Shown here: one piece after another, positions 34,880 to 41,510 of the stretch
Numbering within the stretch: the first letter of the stretch is position 1
Layout: every line of letters begins with the position of its first letter
Source of the DNA: Bacteroidota bacterium
GTDB lineage: Bacteria > Bacteroidota > Ignavibacteria > UBA10030
NCBI GenBank assembly: GCA_026416125.1
Contig: JAOAFT010000019.1
Location: 1 to 41,510 of the forward strand
Direction: 5' to 3'
DNA: 41,510 nt
Notes under the pieces: generated by a model
What the model saw: the letters and a program-made list of their open reading frames with translations, nothing else
What the model was told of the DNA's origin: nothing
Database searches by the model: none
Made by a program: the position numbers and the translations under genes

Positions 34880-36037
34880 TTAGTATAAGAACATTGGTTT
34901 TCCAAGTAAGTGAGCCACTTTCGGTCGGTATTGGTCAACGTTGTAAAGTTCGTCGACATCGACTCGTTTTTTTCCTTCAGTAATAGTACTAGCAGAAACA
35001 GTCGTATATTTTCCATCTCGGAGTGCAACCATACGGCCCGATTTCTTCTGTAAAAGTAAATCAGCTGCTAGGTACCCATAAGTTGTTGCTACCATACGAT
35101 CGAGAGCATCAGGGGCACCACTTCGCATAAGGTAGCCCAACTGTTGAACCATAACACCAATACCAGTTTTCTTTTCAATTTGTTTTCCTATGAATTCACC
35201 AATACCACCAAGTTTTTTATGACCATAGGCATCCTCTTCACCGCTTAGGAACATTTGCCCACCTATTGGTTTTGCACCTTCGGATACAGTCATAATTGCA
35301 TAGTGGCTTGGGTTTTTTCTGCGATCTTCGACGAGGAAATTAACAAGTTTATCAATATCGAAGTCTACTTCAGAAATAATTGCACGATCAACATTAGCAA
35401 GGTATGCTGAAATGAGTGATGTTTCGCCAGAGTATCGACCGAACAGTTCGATCACACCGATACGCTCATGAGAACCTACAGGTGTACGCATAGCGTGGAT
35501 GAATTCAACGCTTCGAGTAACTGCAGTCGAGAAACCAATGCAGTAATCAGTACCATAGACGTCGTTATCCATCGTTTTTGGTACACACACAATGGGAACA
35601 CCTTCCTTATGAAGGCGTACTGCATAGCTGAGGGTGTCGTCTCCACCGATCGCAATCAATGCATCAAGTTGTAAATGTTCGATTACCCTCAAGGCATGAG
35701 GTGTGCAATCTGCCGGCTCTGTTCCATTTGGGTGTTCAAATTTTCCCTTGAGGAACTCAGGCATATCTTTTGGTTTTACCCTACTCGGGTTTGTACGAGA
35801 GGTATGAAGGAATGTACCACCCGACCGATCGATTGTTCGGATTACATTGAAGTCGAGAGGGAGAACGTACTCTTTATGAGTTGTTGGGTCGTCAGGGTTA
35901 TAGTATAGGAGAGCAGCCCAACCACGTCGTAAGCCAACAATTTCATGCCCTTCTTCCATAATTCGCGTTGCAGCAGCTTTCATACACGAGTTCAGCCCAG
36001 GTACATCACCGCCACCAGTAAGAATTCCAACACGCAT
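34880..36037 (-). CDS. pfp: 6-phosphofructokinase, probably PPi-dependent
   Basis: A 385-residue PfkA-superfamily enzyme phosphorylating fructose-6-phosphate. The key residues point to pyrophosphate use: GGDD at 131-134 (ATP enzymes have GGDG) and Lys154 in PKTMDND (ATP enzymes have PGTIDND). Other family motifs: [35 protein letters not shown] and [18 protein letters not shown]. It is longer than the 320-residue bacterial ATP-type enzyme. GAAAGGAT precedes the ATG. A reversible PPi enzyme would serve both glycolysis and gluconeogenesis alongside the adjacent class II aldolase. Cofactor choice is inferred from these residues; the gene symbol follows that inference. Confidence 0.87.
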   Translation of the reverse strand: MRVGILTGGGDVPGLNSCMKAAATRIMEEGHEIVGLRRGWAALLYYNPDDPTTHKEYVLPLDFNVIRTIDRSGGTFLHTSRTNPSRVKPKDMPEFLKGKFEHPNGTEPADCTPHALRVIEHLQLDALIAIGGDDTLSYAVRLHKEGVPIVCVPKTMDNDVYGTDYCIGFSTAVTRSVEFIHAMRTPVGSHERIGVIELFGRYSGETSLISAYLANVDRAIISEVDFDIDKLVNFLVEDRRKNPSHYAIMTVSEGAKPIGGQMFLSGEEDAYGHKKLGGIGEFIGKQIEKKTGIGVMVQQLGYLMRSGAPDALDRMVATTYGYLAADLLLQKKSGRMVALRDGKYTTVSASTITEGKKRVDVDELYNVDQYRPKVAHLLGKPMFLY

Positions 36038-36276
36038 GGTTCATCCTTTCGTAAGTGAAACAAACTGTACATTAATGAGTCAAATATTTTAGAGCCACCC
36101 TTTCTCTGGATATGGAACAGTTAATTTGTGTAGTCCTACAGAAAGGGGATGCCTTAAAAGTGACAAACTATTTAAATTAAATAAATGAATGCTTCAAAAT
36201 CCATTTAAAAGATGTAAAAATACCAAAACCGCGACTTGATTTCTCCATGGAGCTCGGATGTGATAACCTACTTTCC

Positions 36277-36305
36277 TTGACAAAGGTACTATTTATGGTT
36301 AACTT
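36277..36305 (+). promoter_or_regulatory. Candidate promoter of the hrcA operon
   Basis: TTGACA (36277-36282), a 17-nt spacer and TAACTT (36300-36305) resemble a standard -35/-10 pair. The hrcA ATG is only 13 nt beyond, and no ribosome binding site is visible, so the transcript would have a very short leader. No CIRCE element (TTAGCACTC-N9-GAGTGCTAA) was seen in the 281-nt gap 36038-36318. Confidence 0.4.
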
Positions 36306-36318
36306 TTACTGAATTAGT

Positions 36319-37368
36319 ATGGAAAAACGTGGAGAATATCCGAGAAAATTAAATGAACGTGAGCAGAGTATCCTTCGGCACGTTGTACACAATTATATAA
36401 AGACTGCCACGCCGGTTGGATCCCGATACATTTCGAAGCATTTTGAGTCGTCGCTGAGTCCCGCGTCGATTCGGAATGTATTAGCGGATCTCGAAGAGGA
36501 AGGGTACCTTTCTCATCCACACGCTTCAGCGGGACGTGTCCCAACGGATTTGGGGTATCGTTTCTATATCAACTACTTAATGAAAATCGAAGAAATTTCT
36601 GAGGAGGAACGAAAAAGAATTCAGCAACAGCTCGATCAGGTACAGGATACCGAGGAACTCTTGCGAGAAACCTCGAAACTTTTAGGGCAAATTTCACGTC
36701 AGTTAAGCGTGGTAACATCACCACAGCTTAGTAGCGGAATTTTTGAGAAAATTGAGTTAGTACAAATATCAAGTTCGAAAGTATTAGTCATTATTTCAGT
36801 TCGGCGTGGTATTGTTCGTACTATTATGATGGAAGTAGGGTGTGAAGTAAAACGGGAGAATCTTGAAGAGATGAGTCGTACGTTAAACGAACGACTCTAT
36901 GGGTTAACATTGAAAGAAATTAGAGACACGTTTGTTGACCGTGTTCGCGACCTTCAAGCAGAACCATTAGGTCTTGTTCGATTATTTATTGATTCTGTCG
37001 ATGAACTCTTTACAGATGCGAAAGAACGCGAACGTCTTCATATCGGGGGAACGAAGAATATCATCGAACAACCTGAGTTTATTGATCCGAAAAATTTTCG
37101 GAGCGTTATTGAACTTATTGAAAATGAAGATATTATTGTTCACTTACTCGAAAAACATAGTGAACAGCAAAAAGGGGCAGTTGTTACAATAGGATCTGAG
37201 AACGAAGAGGAATCAGCGAAAGATTATAGCATCATCACATCGACTTATGAAGTCGATGGTGTTGTTGGAAAAGTTGGTGTTATTGGACCAACCAGAATGA
37301 ATTACTCTAAGGTGATTCCTCTTGTTGATTACGTTGCACAAACGATCGCAAAAATGCTTGGGAGTTAG
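36319..37368 (+). CDS. hrcA: Heat-inducible transcription repressor HrcA
   Basis: A 349-residue repressor of heat-shock (groE/dnaK-type) operons that binds CIRCE operators. An N-terminal winged helix spans about 1-80 (RKLNEREQSILRHVVHNYI, GSRYISKHFESSLSPASIRNVLADLEEEGYLSHPHASAGRVPTD-type sequence, diagnostic of HrcA). The central GAF-like region (SKVLVIISVRRGIVRTIMMEV) and the C-terminal segment (GVIGPTRMNYSKVIPLVDYVAQTIAKML) are also typical. The ATG has no clear ribosome binding site. It is first in a hrcA-grpE-dnaJ run and is divergent from pfk. Confidence 0.95.
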   Translation: MEKRGEYPRKLNEREQSILRHVVHNYIKTATPVGSRYISKHFESSLSPASIRNVLADLEEEGYLSHPHASAGRVPTDLGYRFYINYLMKIEEISEEERKRIQQQLDQVQDTEELLRETSKLLGQISRQLSVVTSPQLSSGIFEKIELVQISSSKVLVIISVRRGIVRTIMMEVGCEVKRENLEEMSRTLNERLYGLTLKEIRDTFVDRVRDLQAEPLGLVRLFIDSVDELFTDAKERERLHIGGTKNIIEQPEFIDPKNFRSVIELIENEDIIVHLLEKHSEQQKGAVVTIGSENEEESAKDYSIITSTYEVDGVVGKVGVIGPTRMNYSKVIPLVDYVAQTIAKMLGS

Positions 37369-37394
37369 TACTAGAAGAAGGAGTACGTTCTGTT

Positions 37395-38012
37395 ATGCAG
37401 GAAGTTCAAAAACCTATTGAGGAGAAACAAGAACGCGTTACACTCGAAACACAATCAGCACAGGGAGAACTCCCTGAAGCTACTCCACCACTCGTGGAGC
37501 TTGAAGAACTTCAAAAAGAGGTTGAACGGTACAAAGATTTGTTGTTACGAAAAGCAGCTGAGTTTGAGAATTATAAGCGACGCGTCGAACAAGAAAACGC
37601 GACACTTGTAAGGTATGCGAATGAAGATTTATTAAGTCAGCTTCTACCAGTGCTTGACGATTTTGAGCGCTCACTTACTCATAGCAAAGAAGCGAAAGAC
37701 GTTGATGCACTCATCAAAGGGATTGAACTTATTTACCAAAAGTTCATGAAAGTTTTAGAAGCAAATGGTGTAAAAACTTTTGAGTCTGTTGGAAAGCCAT
37801 TTGATGTTCAGTATCACGATGCTCTCATGCAGATTCCACGGACAGACGTTCCTCCCTTTACAGTACTTCAAGAAGTAGAGAGAGGATACATGCTCTATGA
37901 CAAGGTACTTCGACATGCCAAGGTCGTTGTGTCAACGATACCTGTCGAAGAAGAATCCAACAAAGCTAACATACAGCAGGTAAGTTCTTCGTCTGCTCCG
38001 GAGAGTAAATAA
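37395..38012 (+). CDS. grpE: Nucleotide exchange factor GrpE
   Basis: A 205-residue co-chaperone that releases ADP from DnaK. A charged, poorly ordered N-terminus (about 1-30) is followed by a long coiled coil (about 30-95; [28 protein letters not shown]). The C-terminal beta domain ends near [12 protein letters not shown]. Conserved stretches [30 protein letters not shown] and [15 protein letters not shown] are present. AAGAAGGAG lies about 10 nt upstream of the ATG. It sits between hrcA and dnaJ; the partner dnaK is not in the window. Confidence 0.95.
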   Translation: MQEVQKPIEEKQERVTLETQSAQGELPEATPPLVELEELQKEVERYKDLLLRKAAEFENYKRRVEQENATLVRYANEDLLSQLLPVLDDFERSLTHSKEAKDVDALIKGIELIYQKFMKVLEANGVKTFESVGKPFDVQYHDALMQIPRTDVPPFTVLQEVERGYMLYDKVLRHAKVVVSTIPVEEESNKANIQQVSSSSAPESK

Positions 38013-38014
38013 GT

Positions 38015-39181
38015 ATGGTAAAGCGAGATTACTACGAAATACTAGGTGTTTCCCGTAATGCTACTCAGGATGAAATTAAGAAAGCCTACCGACAGATGGC
38101 ATTGAAGTACCATCCGGATCGGAACCCCGGCAATAAAGAGGCCGAAGAGAAATTCAAGGAAGCAGCCGAAGCATACGAAGTACTGAGTGATCCTGAGAAA
38201 CGGCAGCGGTACGATCAATTTGGACACGATGGATTACGTGGTACAAATTATCGTGACTTTACGAACGTTGAAGATATTTTTAGTGCGTTCAGTGACATAT
38301 TCTCAGGAGGTTTTGGTGGTTCTATTTTTGATGAAGTTTTTGGGACCGGACAGCGCAGGCGTCGGAGTACAACACAGGGTCAGCCAGGGTCTGATTTACG
38401 AGTTCAACTTCCCCTTACGTTAGAAGAGATTGCCAAAGGAGTCGAAAAGAAAATTAAAGTTAAGAGACAGAAAAAATGTGATGCTTGTGGTGGAAGTGGT
38501 GCGAAGTCATCTGCTGGGAGAACAACGTGTCCTCAGTGTGGAGGCACAGGCGAAATACGACAAGTATCGCGTTCGATGTTTGGGCAGTTTGTGAACATTA
38601 CTACTTGTTCGATGTGTGAAGGAGAAGGAAAAATTATTAAGGAACCGTGCTCAGTATGTCGAGGAGAAGGGCGCGTTCATGGCGAAGCAACAATAAAAGT
38701 TAATGTTCCAGCCGGCGTTCAGGATGGTAATTACATACCGCTTCGTGGACAAGGGAATGCAGGTCGCCGTGGTGGACCTGCTGGTGATCTGATTGTTGTC
38801 ATCCAGGAAGTTCCTCACGACTATTTTAAACGTAATGGTGATGACATTATTTACGATTTATGGATCAGTTTCCCCACAGCAGTACTGGGTGGTGAAGTTG
38901 AAATCCCAACATTGAATGGAAAAGCTAAGCTTGTTATAGATCCAGGTACTCCTGCAGGACGAATGCTTCGAATGCGGGAGCGAGGTATTCCTCACCTCAA
39001 TGGGTATGGGCGAGGTGATCAACTCGTTAGGGTGAATATTTGGGTACCAACAAAACTGAATGCACGAGAGAAAGAATTACTCCGTGAACTTGCACGAGGC
39101 GAACACATCAATCCAACCGAAGAAGAACAACGAAATTCAAATCGTTCTTTCTTCGATAAAATGAAGGACGTATTTTCATAA
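38015..39181 (+). CDS. dnaJ: Chaperone protein DnaJ
   Basis: A 388-residue type I J-protein. The J domain (1-70) includes [21 protein letters not shown] and the HPD triad in [10 protein letters not shown] Gly/Phe-rich region (about 75-130) follows. Four zinc-binding motifs [24 protein letters not shown] and CSVCRGEG lie at about 152-215. The C-terminal substrate-binding domain includes [22 protein letters not shown] and [14 protein letters not shown]. It starts 2 nt after the grpE stop, implying translational coupling. Complete, with no missing key residue. Confidence 0.97.
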   Translation: MVKRDYYEILGVSRNATQDEIKKAYRQMALKYHPDRNPGNKEAEEKFKEAAEAYEVLSDPEKRQRYDQFGHDGLRGTNYRDFTNVEDIFSAFSDIFSGGFGGSIFDEVFGTGQRRRRSTTQGQPGSDLRVQLPLTLEEIAKGVEKKIKVKRQKKCDACGGSGAKSSAGRTTCPQCGGTGEIRQVSRSMFGQFVNITTCSMCEGEGKIIKEPCSVCRGEGRVHGEATIKVNVPAGVQDGNYIPLRGQGNAGRRGGPAGDLIVVIQEVPHDYFKRNGDDIIYDLWISFPTAVLGGEVEIPTLNGKAKLVIDPGTPAGRMLRMRERGIPHLNGYGRGDQLVRVNIWVPTKLNAREKELLRELARGEHINPTEEEQRNSNRSFFDKMKDVFS

Positions 39182-39185
39182 TACA

Positions 39186-39617
39186 ATGTTCCAGCGTTTT
39201 GCTGAATGGCTTGCACTGACGAAAACAGAGCAGAATATTATTCTGTTCCTTTCTGTAGCTTTTATGGTAGGTATTACCGTCAAATTATTCAAGCCATCGA
39301 AAAGCACTTCCGACTCTTACAATTATAGCAGGAGCGATAGCATTTTTACAGCCCTTAGTTCAGTGCCTGATGATAGCCTTAAAGAACTTCGTACCACAAA
39401 GAGAACAAAGCAATTTGAAGTAGGTGGTATTAACATTAACACAGCAACACAAGAAGAGCTCGAATCCTTACCGGGGATAGGTGCGACGCTTGCACGACGA
39501 ATTATTGAGTACCGAGAGACAAGCGGGTCTATTCGTAATGTCGAAGAGTTACATAATGTAAAAGGGATTTCGAAGAAGAAACTTGAGAAACTTAAGCCAT
39601 ACATTCGTGTTCAGTGA
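39186..39617 (+). CDS. ComEA-like membrane-anchored helix-hairpin-helix protein
   Basis: A 143-residue protein with one N-terminal transmembrane helix (about 16-35, NIILFLSVAFMVGITVKLF), a Ser-rich linker (about 38-70) and a C-terminal double helix-hairpin-helix domain (about 82-143; ININTATQEELESLPGIGATLARRI and KGISKKKLEKLKPYI). This is the layout of ComEA, which binds double-stranded DNA during natural transformation. Bacteria of this type also carry many HhH proteins of unclear role. It starts 4 nt after dnaJ and precedes a PilM-like gene. Confidence 0.85.
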   Translation: MFQRFAEWLALTKTEQNIILFLSVAFMVGITVKLFKPSKSTSDSYNYSRSDSIFTALSSVPDDSLKELRTTKRTKQFEVGGININTATQEELESLPGIGATLARRIIEYRETSGSIRNVEELHNVKGISKKKLEKLKPYIRVQ

Positions 39618-39635
39618 GGGTTAAAGGATAATTTT

Positions 39636-40553
39636 ATGAAACCAGTACGGTACCTTGGAGTTTCCTTCTTTGATAACAAACTTCAATGCGCGGAAGTCGA
39701 ACACGGTAAAAAAGTCACCGTAACAGCACTTGCGGAAGTTCCCGTCGATGTTCACTTAGTTGGGATTGGTGAAACAAATGGGGATCAAGACCAAATATTA
39801 AAAGTACTGAACCGTGAACTCCTAAACATTATCCGTCGACAAAAGCTCTTAGCGGAGTATGTATCGTTTGCTGTTCCTACAAGGTCTGTGTTTATTAACG
39901 TAATCCCACTCGATGCATCCTTGACAACAGCGGAGGTGCCAAGTTACCTTCAGTGGGAATTTTCCCAGTACTACCCCGATAAAGATCCTAAAGAAATGAT
40001 ATTTGATTACCATTCACTACCAGCAGTCAGTGGTGAAGCGCATCAGACATTTATTGCAGGAGTCCCACGAGCACTTATAAAGCTCCTTCAAAAATTAGCA
40101 CAGAGTATTCGCCTCAAACTATGCATTGTCGATATTGATCAATTTAGCACTGAAAAGACACTGCTGATAAACTACCCTGAAATTGCAGACCATGATATTG
40201 CGCTCATTGGTATTCGACCAGGACAGGTTGATGGTAGTCTAATTCATAATGGTGAGATGGCAGATTATCGGTTGTACAAGCTCGAACAGAATGAGTTACC
40301 AACAAAAGTTATTCGGGATTATTTACAGTATATTAAAAATAAATTCTCTACAACTCCTGAAGCATTGTTGTTGCATGGTACTCACTTTACCCAAAACTAT
40401 GTTACAGTACTGCGCAATGAAACTGGTATAACCCAAACAGTTTCCCTCAATTCTTTGCGGAAATTAAGAAAAGCAGAGACAATTCCACCGCAAACCTTAA
40501 AAGAAAATCATCGATATGCTTCTGCAATTGGAGTCGCACTTCGAACCAAATGA
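39636..40553 (+). CDS. PilM-like actin-fold protein
   Basis: A 305-residue cytoplasmic protein. The opening YLGVSFFDNKLQCAEVEHGKK and the central EYVSFAVPTRSVFINVIPLD resemble the PilM/FtsA actin-like fold, which ties type IV pilus assembly proteins to the inner membrane. The segment WEFSQYYPDKDPKEMIFDYH is the typical PilM region between subdomains. Similarity is weaker than for a standard PilM, and pilN/pilO are not adjacent; the next gene is rsmD, overlapping by 4 nt (ATGA). With the ComEA-like protein just upstream it may belong to a DNA-uptake or pilus apparatus (inference). Confidence 0.65.
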   Translation: MKPVRYLGVSFFDNKLQCAEVEHGKKVTVTALAEVPVDVHLVGIGETNGDQDQILKVLNRELLNIIRRQKLLAEYVSFAVPTRSVFINVIPLDASLTTAEVPSYLQWEFSQYYPDKDPKEMIFDYHSLPAVSGEAHQTFIAGVPRALIKLLQKLAQSIRLKLCIVDIDQFSTEKTLLINYPEIADHDIALIGIRPGQVDGSLIHNGEMADYRLYKLEQNELPTKVIRDYLQYIKNKFSTTPEALLLHGTHFTQNYVTVLRNETGITQTVSLNSLRKLRKAETIPPQTLKENHRYASAIGVALRTK

Positions 40554-41140
40554 GAATTATTAGCGGGAAGTTTCGTGGCAGGCGTCTAAAAACTGTACGT
40601 GATCGCTCTGTACGTCCGACAACAGATCGTGCAAAGCAATCGATATTTGATATTCTTTCAAACCGAATCTACTTCGAAGGTATTTGTGTACTCGACCTGT
40701 TTGCTGGGAGTGGAAGTTTAGGATTAGAAGCATTGAGCCGAGGGGCATCTTCTGTTGTCTTTGTGGAACATTCTTCGACTGCACGAAATGTACTTGAAGA
40801 GAATGTTCGTTCACTCGGTTGTTCTCAACAAGTCACAATAGTACAGGACGATGTGTTTTGGTACTTACAGCATACTACAGATGTTTTTGACCTTGTTTTT
40901 GCTGATCCGCCTTACAAATTAGAAGGAATTGCTACCATACCTAATGCTATTTTTTACGCTGGTGTGCTCCACGAAAATTCATACGTCGTTATGGAACACA
41001 GTAAAGAATCCATGGTAGACCTAGATGAGTCAAAATACGACGTTCTTATGAAACCCTTTGGTCAAACAACGGTTCTCATTTTACGGGCGCGGTCCTGTTT
41101 TTGTAATAGATTGAAAAGTTGTACTTCTGCAGATAAGTAA
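40550..41140 (+). CDS. rsmD: 16S rRNA (guanine(966)-N(2))-methyltransferase RsmD
   Basis: A 196-residue methyltransferase that modifies G966 of 16S rRNA using S-adenosylmethionine. Diagnostic segments: MRIISGKFRGRRLKTV, RPTTDRAKQSIFDIL, VLDLFAGSGSLGLEALSRGA (SAM site), VVFVEH, and FADPPY (catalytic motif IV, DPPY). Length is normal, with a few extra residues at the C-terminus. The ATG overlaps the stop of the PilM-like gene (ATGA), so translation is coupled. Confidence 0.93.
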   Translation: MRIISGKFRGRRLKTVRDRSVRPTTDRAKQSIFDILSNRIYFEGICVLDLFAGSGSLGLEALSRGASSVVFVEHSSTARNVLEENVRSLGCSQQVTIVQDDVFWYLQHTTDVFDLVFADPPYKLEGIATIPNAIFYAGVLHENSYVVMEHSKESMVDLDESKYDVLMKPFGQTTVLILRARSCFCNRLKSCTSADK

Positions 41141-41420
41141 GAGCCATTTATTGTTGCATGATATACTTCCCACAATAATAAACCTAATCTTCTTTTCTGC
41201 GTGTGATTTGTGATGTCCTCGATACTCTTCCATCTGTTGTTGGATAATAAAATTAGTCAACTCACTTTACTCACTTGTTAAGTACGGAAGATGAGTTTTA
41301 TATGTAAAGAGACAGGAAATACTACGTCATTGTTCGTGTATTAAAGAGACTATTATGATTCATGGACCTATGTATTATTTAAGACATAGGGGCAAAGGAG
41401 ATTAGTAAGAAAATATAATT
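41141..41420. other. Gap at the right end, no gene seen
   Basis: An AT-rich 280-nt stretch between convergent genes. It contains a 7-bp inverted repeat (CCTATGT at 41367-41373 with ACATAGG at 41384-41390, 10-nt loop). No T-run follows on the plus strand. I see no convincing coding frame. Confidence 0.5.
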
Positions 41421-41510
41421 TTAGTTATTTAAATCACCGTGTAACTTGTTTGCTGGTTCAATCCGGTACGAATGCGTTATCGGTACACCTGCTTCGAGCT
41501 GTGCTGATAC
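41421..41510 (-). CDS. C-terminal end of an unidentified protein, truncated
   Basis: On the minus strand a frame open from the window edge encodes 29 residues and ends in a stop at 41421-41423. The visible end reads AQLEAGVPITHSYRI then EPANKLHGDLNN. Codon use looks like the neighbouring real genes. I cannot assign the family from so little sequence. Confidence 0.5.
   Translation of the reverse strand, partial: VSAQLEAGVPITHSYRIEPANKLHGDLNN

Noticed and set aside
34816-35028. 70-codon minus-strand open frame overlapping the end of pfk
   Set aside because: It is in another frame over the phosphofructokinase C-terminus and lacks a recognisable family or binding site.
36038-36318. CIRCE operator upstream of hrcA
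   Set aside because: No TTAGCACTC/GAGTGCTAA pair or close variant was found by eye.
41367-41390. Inverted repeat as terminator for rsmD
   Set aside because: The stem is only 7 bp and AT-rich, it is followed by purines rather than a T-run, and it is over 220 nt from the stop.
1-41510. CRISPR arrays, tRNA genes, insertion sequences
   Set aside because: No regular direct-repeat/spacer pattern, no cloverleaf-like gene and no transposase were seen.

Overview
The window looks like a chromosomal segment of a bacterium from the Bacteroidota/Chlorobiota/Ignavibacteriota/Kapaibacteriota side of the tree. The main reason is that four secreted proteins end in a type IX secretion (T9SS, Por) type-A sorting domain with the NYPNPFNP signature typical of these groups. 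Base composition is moderately AT-rich, and AGGAG/AAAGG ribosome binding sites are common. The exact phylum is an inference.

Region 1 (1-21808, all + strand) is a polysaccharide-degradation island. It starts with the 3' part of a carbohydrate-binding T9SS protein. A tightly packed run follows: GH3 beta-glucosidase, a GH5 enzyme with Ig-like and CBM domains, an exported RraA-like protein, an exported fusion of an AGE-type sugar 2-epimerase with a GH26 beta-mannanase, a Tat-type GH5, a GH5 with CBM and T9SS domain, a GH9, a CE2-type esterase and a GH105. After a 163-nt gap a second short unit carries a DUF5060/GH-A hydrolase, a CE1-type esterase and another GH5. No SusC/SusD pair is present. 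The enzyme mix (GH26, several GH5, GH9, GH3, CE2, AGE epimerase) fits an acetylated beta-mannan or glucomannan. GH105 and RraA hint that a uronic-acid-containing polymer may also be handled. Surface enzymes (with T9SS domain) would cut the polymer and periplasmic ones would finish the oligosaccharides.

Region 2 (22133-33448) starts with alanine racemase on the minus strand. Divergent from it is a four-gene + strand operon: a secreted protein with a CBM96/DNRLRE-like C-terminus, a membrane-anchored ABC-type sugar-binding protein without any permease, a membrane histidine kinase with an unusual H-box region, and a sigma-54-dependent response regulator. I read this as a candidate glycan-sensing system beside the enzymes. 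A shared bidirectional terminator separates it from a minus-strand chemotaxis group: CheW, two methyl-accepting chemotaxis proteins, and a bacteriohemerythrin that lacks one expected iron-ligand His.

Region 3 (33730-41510) is housekeeping. It holds class II fructose-bisphosphate aldolase and a PPi-type phosphofructokinase (minus), then divergent hrcA-grpE-dnaJ without dnaK, a ComEA-like helix-hairpin-helix protein, a PilM-like protein and RsmD (plus). A minus-strand gene enters from the right edge. No tRNA, rRNA, CRISPR array or insertion sequence was seen.
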